NCBI GenBank assembly: GCA_003023485.1
Contig: PXSG01000072.1
Location: forward strand, 1 to 19,037
From: Halobacteriales archaeon SW_10_68_16
GTDB lineage: Archaea > Halobacteriota > Halobacteria > Halobacteriales > Haloarculaceae
Length of the DNA: 19,037 nucleotides
Direction: 5' to 3'
Shown one piece after another: positions 13,135-19,037 of the stretch. The notes beneath the pieces are model-generated. The model did not search any database and was not told where the DNA came from. It saw only the letters and a list, made by a program, of their open reading frames with translations. How positions within the stretch are numbered: position 1 is the stretch's first letter; every line of letters starts with the position of its first letter. The position numbers were made by a program, and so were the translations under genes.

Positions 13135-15189
13135 ATGAGCGACAGCGGTCCCCTCTCGCCCGACAGACCCGACGTCGACCGCCCGTTCCGCGTCGACGCA
13201 CCCTTCGAGCCCGCGGGCGACCAGCCCGAGGCCATCGAGCAGCTGGCCGAGGAGTTCCGGCAGGGGATGGACAGACAGACCTTGCTGGGTGTGACTGGCT
13301 CGGGCAAGACCAACACCGTCTCCTGGGTCGTCGAGGAGATACAGAAGCCGACGCTGGTCATCGCCCACAACAAGACACTCGCGGCGCAACTGTACGAGGA
13401 GTTCAGGGAACTGTTTCCCGACAATGCCGTCGAGTATTTTGTATCCTACTACGACTACTACCAGCCCGAGGCCTACGTCGAACAGACCGACACCTACATC
13501 GACAAGGACGCCTCCATCAACGACGAGATCGACCGGCTGCGCCACTCGGCGACGCGCTCGCTTTTGACCCGCGAGGACGTCATCGTCGTCGCCTCCGTCT
13601 CGGCCATCTACGGGCTGGGCGACCCCGCGAACTACGTCGACATGTCCCTGCGCATCGAGGCCGGCCAGCGCGTCGACCGCGACGCCCTCCTCGCGGGGCT
13701 GGTCGATTTGAACTACGAGCGCAACGACGTCGACTTCACCCACGGGACGTTCCGCGTGCGGGGTGACACGGTCGAGATCTACCCGATGTACGGCCGGTAC
13801 GCGCTCCGCGTGGAATTCTGGGGCGACGAGATCGACCGCATCCGGAAGGTCGATCCCCTGGAGGGGGAAATCAAGAGCGAGGAACCCGCGACGCTGGTCC
13901 ACCCCGCCGAGCACTACTCGATTCCCGAACAGCGCCTCGAACGCGCGATGGACGAGATCCGCGACCTGCTGGAGGATCGGGTACGGTACTTCGAGCGCCA
14001 GGGCGACATGGTCGCCGCCCAGCGCATCGAGGAACGGACCACCTTCGACCTGGAGATGATGGAGGAGACGGGCTACTGTTCGGGCATCGAGAACTACTCG
14101 GTGCATCTCTCGGACCGCGACAGCGGGGAGCCGCCCTACACCCTGCTCGATTACTTCCCCGACGATTTCCTCACCGTGGTCGACGAGTCCCACCAGACCA
14201 TCCCACAGATCCGGGGGCAGTTCGAGGGCGACAAATCGCGCAAGGAGAGCCTCGTGGCCAATGGCTTCCGGCTGCCGACAGCCTTCGACAACCGGCCGCT
14301 GACCTTCGAGGAGTTCGAGGAGAAAACCGGTCAGACGCTGTACGTCTCCGCGACGCCGGGCGACTACGAGCGCGAGACCAGCGACCAGGTCGTCGAACAG
14401 ATCGTCCGGCCGACCTACCTCGTCGACCCCGAAATCGAAATCAGTGACGTAGAGGGCCAGGTCTCGGACCTCATCGAGCGGTTGCACGCGCTGCCCGACG
14501 AGGAGCGGGCGCTGGTAACCACGCTCACCAAGCGGATGGCCGAGGACCTCACCGAATACCTCGCGGAGGCGGGTATCGACGTCGAGTACATGCACGACGA
14601 GACCGACACCCTGGAACGCCACGAACTGGTCCGCGGACTCCGCCTCGGCGAGTTCGACTGCCTCGTGGGAATCAATCTCCTGCGGGAAGGGCTGGACATC
14701 CCGGAGGTGTCGCTGGTGGCCATCCTGGACGCCGACCAGGAAGGGTTCCTGCGGTCGGAGACGACGCTCGTCCAGACGATGGGCCGGGCCGCCCGGAACG
14801 TCAACGGCAAGGTGGTGCTGTACGCCGACGAACCCAGCAATGCCATGGAGTCGGCCATCGAGGAGACCCGGCGGCGTCGGCGCATCCAGCAGGCGTACAA
14901 CGAGGAACACGGCCACGAGCCCCGGACCATCGAGAAGGCCGTCGGCGAGACGAACCTGCCCGGGAGCAAGACCGACACCGGCGGAACGGCGGAGTTAGAG
15001 CCGACAGACGAGAGCGAGGCTGCCCGGGTCCTCAAGGAACTCGAAGCACGGATGCAGGAGGCCGCGAACAATCTGGAGTTCGAACTCGCCGCCGATATCC
15101 GCGACCGCATCCGCGAGTTGCGCGAGGAGTACGACCTCGACGGGCCCACCGGGGAGGAGGGTGTGCCCGCGCCGGAGACCGAATTCTAG
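13135..15189 (+). CDS. uvrB: Excinuclease ABC subunit B
   Basis: 684 residues, matching the usual ~670, of the bacterial-type nucleotide excision repair protein that haloarchaea acquired. UvrB is loaded at lesions by UvrA, verifies damage and recruits UvrC. Visible are the Walker [11 protein letters not shown] (51-60), [12 protein letters not shown], the damage-probing beta-hairpin region [20 protein letters not shown] (105-124), [10 protein letters not shown], the helicase motif VVDESHQT (~348), [39 protein letters not shown] and QTMGRAARN. The UVR motif that binds UvrC is at the end (about 625-665, [20 protein letters not shown]). Nothing is missing. Start ATG 13135 gives a normal N-terminus ([17 protein letters not shown]). 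The stop TAG lies in CTAG at 15186-15189, shared with the stop of the convergent MFS gene. uvrA and uvrC are not in the window. Confidence 0.97.
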   Translation: MSDSGPLSPDRPDVDRPFRVDAPFEPAGDQPEAIEQLAEEFRQGMDRQTLLGVTGSGKTNTVSWVVEEIQKPTLVIAHNKTLAAQLYEEFRELFPDNAVEYFVSYYDYYQPEAYVEQTDTYIDKDASINDEIDRLRHSATRSLLTREDVIVVASVSAIYGLGDPANYVDMSLRIEAGQRVDRDALLAGLVDLNYERNDVDFTHGTFRVRGDTVEIYPMYGRYALRVEFWGDEIDRIRKVDPLEGEIKSEEPATLVHPAEHYSIPEQRLERAMDEIRDLLEDRVRYFERQGDMVAAQRIEERTTFDLEMMEETGYCSGIENYSVHLSDRDSGEPPYTLLDYFPDDFLTVVDESHQTIPQIRGQFEGDKSRKESLVANGFRLPTAFDNRPLTFEEFEEKTGQTLYVSATPGDYERETSDQVVEQIVRPTYLVDPEIEISDVEGQVSDLIERLHALPDEERALVTTLTKRMAEDLTEYLAEAGIDVEYMHDETDTLERHELVRGLRLGEFDCLVGINLLREGLDIPEVSLVAILDADQEGFLRSETTLVQTMGRAARNVNGKVVLYADEPSNAMESAIEETRRRRRIQQAYNEEHGHEPRTIEKAVGETNLPGSKTDTGGTAELEPTDESEAARVLKELEARMQEAANNLEFELAADIRDRIRELREEYDLDGPTGEEGVPAPETEF

Positions 15190-16487
15190 ACGTCGGTGGA
15201 TGGCTTCCGGAAGGAGAGGTAGCCACCGAGGGTGGCGGCGCCGACAGCCAGTCCCGCGAGCACGAGGAAGAGCTGTTCGGGCGTGAAGTACGTCAGGAGC
15301 GTTCCGGCGATGACGGCCCCGAGCGCGCCGACGCCGAAGACGCCGAGGTAGGTGAAGCCATAGGAGAGGCCCCGCTTCCCTGGCGGGGTGTACTCGGCGA
15401 CGCTGGCCTGGTAGAACGGCTGGACGGCGAAGAGAAAAAAGCCCAGCATGGCGGCGACGGCCAGGAGCGCGGGCAGGCCGTTGACGGCCGCCGGGAGGAA
15501 GAGCACCGCCACGACGGCGAGGGTGCCGTAGCCGCTGAAGAGACCGAGTTCGGGACGGAAGCGGTCGGTGAGTTTGCCCCCGGCGTACTGGCCGACGATA
15601 CCGACCGTCAGCAGGCCGACGTAGACGTAGTCGCCGGCGCCGAACGTCCGCCCGCCCACGTCGAGCGACGGGAGCGAGAAGTCCCCGAGGAGTGCGGGCA
15701 GGAAGGTCAACACGCCACGGTAGTACAGCCCCGAAAAGAACGTGAGGACGAAGACGAGGACGAACGCGCTCGCGAACAACACCCTGGCGTCGGCCAGGAA
15801 ATCCCCGACCGAGGAGACGTCGCTGCTGGTCCGTCCGCCGCCGTCGGTCGCGCTGACGGCAGCACGCTCGTCGATGTCGACCCGGACGGCCGCGAGCGCG
15901 GCCACCACTGCCGGCACCGCCAGCAGGGCGACGACCACCCGCCAGTCCAGCAGGACGAGCAGGAGAATCGTCACCAGCGGGCCGCCAGCGATGCCCGCGT
16001 TGCCGGCCATCCCGTGGTAGGCGAAGGCGCTGCCACGCTGTTTCACGCCGCGGCTGATCAGCGCGAGCCCGGAGGGGTGGTAGACGCTGGCCGCGACGCC
16101 CCAGACCACGAGCGCGAGGCCGACCCCCAGCGGCGAGGGGGCGACCGCGAGCACGAAAAACGAGGCGCCCATCCCGAGGAGACAGCCGACGATCAACAGG
16201 CGTGCCTCCAGGCGGTCGACGAGGACGCCGCTGGGCAGCGCCCCGAGGCCGAAGAGCCCGTAGCCGACCGCGACCAGCGCCCCCAGCGTCGCCTCGTTGA
16301 CCGGGAACCGGGCCAGCCCGAGGTTCAGGACGTCGAACTCGACCAGCCAGATCGGGATGAGCACCGGGATCGACAGCTCGTAGGTGTGGACCATCGCGTG
16401 TGCGGCCATCACCAGCCCCACGATCGACCGGTCGTTGGCGTTCACGGCCCACAGTTTCGTGAGTTCGCTGTTGAAACTGTCGGTCAC
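15186..16487 (-). CDS. MFS transporter, 12 membrane segments
   Basis: 433 residues with about 12 hydrophobic segments and a central loop (about 190-225, Asp/Ser/Gly-rich). Family features include [24 protein letters not shown] (the loop 2-3 region with the G-x-x-x-D-R type motif), [37 protein letters not shown] and [20 protein letters not shown]. The last two motifs resemble the fosmidomycin-resistance (Fsr) branch. It is an integral membrane transporter, probably proton-linked efflux, with unknown substrate. The start is uncertain. GTG 16487 is preferred because the residues before it (Trp/Cys/Arg-rich) do not look like a haloarchaeal protein. Alternatives in frame are ATG 16544 and GTG 16595. 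A minus-strand TATA-like GCAAAAATGC at 16598-16607 would give a leader of nearly 90 nt. The gene converges on uvrB with a 4-bp overlap and diverges from dinB. Confidence 0.85.
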   Translation of the reverse strand: MTDSFNSELTKLWAVNANDRSIVGLVMAAHAMVHTYELSIPVLIPIWLVEFDVLNLGLARFPVNEATLGALVAVGYGLFGLGALPSGVLVDRLEARLLIVGCLLGMGASFFVLAVAPSPLGVGLALVVWGVAASVYHPSGLALISRGVKQRGSAFAYHGMAGNAGIAGGPLVTILLLVLLDWRVVVALLAVPAVVAALAAVRVDIDERAAVSATDGGGRTSSDVSSVGDFLADARVLFASAFVLVFVLTFFSGLYYRGVLTFLPALLGDFSLPSLDVGGRTFGAGDYVYVGLLTVGIVGQYAGGKLTDRFRPELGLFSGYGTLAVVAVLFLPAAVNGLPALLAVAAMLGFFLFAVQPFYQASVAEYTPPGKRGLSYGFTYLGVFGVGALGAVIAGTLLTYFTPEQLFLVLAGLAVGAATLGGYLSFRKPSTDV

Positions 16488-16650
16488 TGGCGGTCCCGCC
16501 CGCTGCACGCAACAGGCCGGCCACCGCCGACGTGACCGCCACATTGGCACCCCAGACCAGGCAACGCTTCCCGGTGTGTTCCGGCCGGCAGACACCGCAT
16601 TTTTGCGTCCGTCGGACGGCGAGTGACTACTTTCGCCCCGGCATGGCCGC

Positions 16651-16658
16651 GCTTAACC
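16651..16658 (+). promoter_or_regulatory. TATA element of dinB
   Basis: GCTTAACC is centred about 26 bp upstream of ATG 16681, the normal distance for leaderless transcription. It is a moderate match but the only AT-rich stretch nearby, and it supports the start used for dinB. Confidence 0.45.
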
Positions 16659-16680
16659 ACCAGAGGTACGAAGACAGTGT

Positions 16681-17928
16681 ATGGTGCGGTCCGCGCGGTT
16701 GCCGGGCGCGCCCGAGGGCGAGGACCGCGTGGTCTGTCACGTCGACGTCGACTGCTTTTATGCCGCCTGCGAGCGCCTCCGGGAGCCGGCGCTGCGTGGC
16801 GAACCGGTCGTCGTCGGGATGGGATACGAACCCGGCGAGACCCACGGTGCCGTCGCGACCGCGAGCTACGAGGCCCGCGCGTACGGCGTCGAGTCGGCCC
16901 AGGCTATCTCCGAGGCCCTCGAATTGCTCCCGCGGACGGTCGAGGTTGCCGGGAATCCGGAGCTGGACGTCGACGAGGCCGGGTACTACCGCCCGGTCGA
17001 CATGGAGTACTACGAGTCGGTCGCGGCCGAGGTCAAGGCGGTCCTCCACGACGTCGCGGACACGGTACGGGAGGTCAGCGTCGACGAGGCCTACCTCGAC
17101 GTCACCGACCGCGTCGGGTGGGACGGCGACCCCGAGGAGTTCGGCCGGGACCTGAAGCGGCGGATCGACGAGGAAGTAGGCGTCACCGCGAGCGTGGGCG
17201 TCGCACCCACGATGAGCGCCGCGAAGGTCGCCAGCGACCGCGACAAACCCGACGGGCTGGTGGTGGTCGAGCCCGGCGAAGTGCAGGACTTCTTCGACCC
17301 CCTGCCTGTGGAGTCGGTTCACGGCGTCGGGCCGGTGACCGCCCGCGAGTTGCGCGAACTGGGTATCGAGACGGCCGGCGACCTGGCGGCGGCGGACCCG
17401 GGGCGCATCGAGGAGCGGTTCGGCGAGCGCGGGCTGGCGGTCCGGCGCTACGCCCGCGGCGAGGACGACCGCCCGGTCGAACCGAAGGGTGACCCAAAGA
17501 GCCTCTCGCGGGAGTCGGCGTTCACCGAGGCGACCGACGACCCCGAGCGCAAGCGCGAGACCGTCGGGGAGCTGGCGGCGTCGGTCGCCGACCGCGCGAG
17601 TCGCGAGGGCGCACTCTACCGGACCGTCGGCATCAAGGTCGTCACTCCGCCCTTCGACGTCCACACGCGCGCCGAGACGCTCCCGGGCCCCGTCGACGAC
17701 CCGCCCCTCGTGCGGGACGTGGCGCTTGACCTCCTCGAGGAGTTCGCGGCAGCCGAGGTCCGGAAACTCGGGGTCCGCGTCTCGAACCTCTCGTTCGCGG
17801 CCGGCGAGCAGGCCGCACTCGACAACTGGGGCGGGACTGGAGACGTGAGCGTCTCGGGGGTGTCCGACCGCTGGCGGGACCGACAGCGCACGCTCGACGA
17901 ATACCGTGACCCGCCGGAGAACGACTGA
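16681..17928 (+). CDS. dinB: DNA polymerase IV (Y-family translesion polymerase)
   Basis: 415 residues, complete. The catalytic acids are in HVDVDCFYAAC (Asp22, Asp24) and SVDEAYLDVT (Asp135-Glu136). Other family marks are VVVGMGYEPGETHGAVATASYEARAYGV (finger/steric-gate region), VTASVGVAPTMSAAKVASD with KPDGLVVV, and the helix-hairpin-helix HGVGPVTARELRELGIETAG. The little-finger domain starts around 265, with SRESAFTEATDD. The C-terminal QRTLDEYR fits a PCNA-binding PIP box (Q-x-x-hydrophobic-x-x-aromatic), which would tether it to the sliding clamp. It copies across lesions at the cost of fidelity. The gene has its own TATA element and is divergent from the MFS gene. Together with uvrB and the AlkA-type glycosylase it makes a cluster of repair genes, though not an operon. 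Confidence 0.96.
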   Translation: MVRSARLPGAPEGEDRVVCHVDVDCFYAACERLREPALRGEPVVVGMGYEPGETHGAVATASYEARAYGVESAQAISEALELLPRTVEVAGNPELDVDEAGYYRPVDMEYYESVAAEVKAVLHDVADTVREVSVDEAYLDVTDRVGWDGDPEEFGRDLKRRIDEEVGVTASVGVAPTMSAAKVASDRDKPDGLVVVEPGEVQDFFDPLPVESVHGVGPVTARELRELGIETAGDLAAADPGRIEERFGERGLAVRRYARGEDDRPVEPKGDPKSLSRESAFTEATDDPERKRETVGELAASVADRASREGALYRTVGIKVVTPPFDVHTRAETLPGPVDDPPLVRDVALDLLEEFAAAEVRKLGVRVSNLSFAAGEQAALDNWGGTGDVSVSGVSDRWRDRQRTLDEYRDPPEND

Positions 17929-18082
17929 CCTGCAGAAGCGTTTTGCAGTGTGCCTGCCAACGCCCGGCGATGTCAGACTGGTCCCCGCCATCGGTTCCTC
18001 GTCGCATTCGAGGCGATCGCCGGGGCTCTCCAGCGGATGGCGTCCCGGCGGGAGAACTGATCCCGGATTCCAGGCCGTCGGC
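17929..18082. other. Intergenic stretch behind dinB with a possible frameshifted micro-gene
   Basis: About 150 bp. An imperfect hairpin-like CTGCA-N9-TGCAG (17930-17948) with a short T run follows the dinB stop and might help termination. The same CGTTTTGCAG is also 27 bp upstream of ATG 17970, which starts MSDWSPP. One frame over, FLVAFEAIAGALQRMASRREN runs to a TGA at 18058-18060 and looks like a real amphipathic helix. A single indel near 17990 would join them into a protein of about 30 residues, but I recognise no family. Confidence 0.25.
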
Positions 18083-18430
18083 TCAATCGACGCCGCTCTC
18101 TAAGTTCTCCAGGAGTTTCCCGACGAACAGCCCGAGACGCGGCGAGACGTCGTCGCCATCGGTCGGTTCGGCGGGCTGGGCGGCCAGCGTCTCGACGAAC
18201 CGCTCGGAGTGGGTCATCGCCCGCATCATGTCCACGACGTCGACGGTCAGGCCCTCGTCGGCGGTGGCCGTCTTGGGGTGGCGCTGCTTGTACTCCTCGG
18301 AGTACTGGATGGTCCAGGACGGGCCACCCACGACTTCGAGGGCGGCCTCGACCTCCCCGACGGTCAGTCGGCCCTCGTCGGTGCCGACGTAGATGGTGCC
18401 GTCCTCGACGATGGTCGCGTACCGGGCCAT
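18083..18430 (-). CDS. Conserved-looking haloarchaeal small protein, function unknown
   Basis: 115 residues, acidic, with no membrane segment and no signal. I do not recognise the family. The first part (MARYATIVEDGTIYVGTDEG, then a helix VGEVEAALEVVGG and the strand PSWTIQYSEEY) reads as a small alpha/beta domain. A variable middle is followed by a hydrophobic-acidic end, SPRLGLFVGKLLENLES. Codon use and composition match the neighbours, and the other frames here are clearly poorer. It lies 64 bp downstream of the AlkA-type glycosylase on the same strand, so the two may be one transcript. Minus-strand GTTTAC near 18479-18484 could be its own TATA element, and AGGGTG ends about 10 nt before the ATG as a weak SD. 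The association with repair is by position only. Confidence 0.65.
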   Translation of the reverse strand: MARYATIVEDGTIYVGTDEGRLTVGEVEAALEVVGGPSWTIQYSEEYKQRHPKTATADEGLTVDVVDMMRAMTHSERFVETLAAQPAEPTDGDDVSPRLGLFVGKLLENLESGVD

Positions 18431-18494
18431 GCGTGACAGCCACCCTGGTGGTTCGTCCGACGCTTGGGGGCGCTGTGCCGTAAACGGTCGGGTG

Positions 18495-19037
18495 TCACTC
18501 CTCGGTCACTTCCGCGACGCTGTCGGCGATGTCCTCCTCGACGCGCCAGAGGTACAGCGACGCGTAACTCCGGTAGGGTCGCCACCGCTCGGCCTCGGCG
18601 ATCATCCCCTCGCGGTCCATGTCGCCCAGCAGCGTCCGCATGCCCTTCCGGACCCCCAGGTCACCGACGGGGAAGACGTCCGGCCGGCCGAACGTAAAGA
18701 GGAGCTGCATCCGTGCCGTCCACGGCCCGACGCCGGTGATGTCGGTCAGCGTCGCGACGATCTCCTCGTCGGTCATGTCCGCCAAGTACGCCTTGTCGTA
18801 GCCCGCCTCGCGGAACGTCTCGGCGGCGGCACGGACGTAGCGCGTCTTCTGTCGCGAGAGCCCGGCCTCGCAAAGCGTCTCCTCGTCGGCGGCGAGGATT
18901 CCCTCCGGCGTCACCTCGACGGCGTCGAAGAGGCGCTCGCGGGTCGCCGCGGCCGAGGCCATCGAGACCTGCTGGCGGAGAATCGAGACGACGAGACGGC
19001 GGTAGAGGTCGTCGCTCGGGTCGAGTGCCAGCTGGCC
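18495..19037 (-). CDS. DNA-3-methyladenine glycosylase II-like (HhH-GPD) protein, 5' end outside window
   Basis: The frame is open to the right edge, so the first part of the gene lies beyond it. The 180 residues present cover the HhH-GPD core. YRRLVVSILRQQVSMASA (from about 19001) is the helix typical of AlkA (SILxQQxSxxxA). LTDITGVGPWTARMQLLF is the helix-hairpin-helix with GVGPWTA, and VFPVGDLGVRKGM carries the catalytic Asp. ERWRPYRSYASLYLWRV closes the domain, as in AlkA relatives. The enzyme removes alkylated bases by flipping them out and cutting the glycosidic bond, the first step of base excision repair. The ATG at 18962 is internal to the conserved QQVSMASA helix and is not the start. 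The stop is TGA at 18495-18497. The small protein of unknown function follows 64 bp downstream. Confidence 0.9.
   Translation of the reverse strand, partial: GQLALDPSDDLYRRLVVSILRQQVSMASAAATRERLFDAVEVTPEGILAADEETLCEAGLSRQKTRYVRAAAETFREAGYDKAYLADMTDEEIVATLTDITGVGPWTARMQLLFTFGRPDVFPVGDLGVRKGMRTLLGDMDREGMIAEAERWRPYRSYASLYLWRVEEDIADSVAEVTEE

Noticed and set aside
16488..16595. N-terminal extension of the MFS transporter to GTG 16595
   Set aside because: The 36 extra residues are rich in Trp, Cys and Arg, unlike haloarchaeal proteins and unlike the rest of this one. A real start at 16487 is more likely, though not proven.
1..19037. CRISPR array, tRNA or rRNA genes, complete insertion sequence, replication origin
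   Set aside because: I saw no regularly spaced repeats, no cloverleaf-like or rRNA-like sequence, no transposase and no origin-type repeat cluster. Small RNAs without a clear signature could be missed by eye.

Overview
The window looks like chromosomal DNA from a haloarchaeon (class Halobacteria). Base composition is GC-rich and the proteins are strongly acidic. Several starts lie about 26-28 nt downstream of a TATA-like element with no leader, and the gene set is typical of the group: fused FolC-FolP, a Y-family polymerase ending in a PIP-like motif, bacterial-type UvrB and a Tat-type lipoprotein.

The left half (about 0.3-10.7 kb) is a one-carbon/folate island. It holds formate-tetrahydrofolate ligase (fhs, minus), an MttB-superfamily methyltransferase (minus), a bifunctional FolC-FolP fusion (plus), a dimethylglycine/sarcosine dehydrogenase-like flavoprotein with a GcvT folate domain (plus), and both ETF subunits directly behind it (plus). 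The natural reading is breakdown of N-methylated glycine compounds. The flavoprotein would oxidise a methyl group, pass it to tetrahydrofolate as methylene-THF and pass electrons to EtfAB. Fhs would interconvert 10-formyl-THF and formate with ATP, FolCP would supply the folate, and the MttB-like enzyme may act on a quaternary or tertiary amine upstream. A partial PIN-domain protein lies at the left edge.

The middle (10.7-12.4 kb) is damaged. A small gene with a glutaredoxin/GST-like C-terminus behind etfA is out of frame with its apparent N-terminus. An intact lipoprotein gene follows. Then come the 5' remnants of two convergent genes, one of them clearly an MFS transporter with two frameshifts, both missing their 3' ends.

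The right half (12.4-19.0 kb) holds an isochorismatase-like hydrolase, uvrB, a full-length MFS transporter convergent with uvrB, dinB (DNA polymerase IV), an unrecognised small protein and a 5'-truncated AlkA-type DNA glycosylase. Three DNA-repair genes thus lie within 6 kb.

The most unusual observation concerns missing sequence. FolC and the dimethylglycine dehydrogenase each appear to lack a short conserved core segment, in frame. The other damaged genes have breaks or frameshifts, and every suspected junction coincides with a perfect short inverted repeat or palindrome. This could be real palindrome-promoted deletion, decay of a pathway, or a sequencing/assembly artefact in a GC-rich template. 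Reads or close relatives would settle it.
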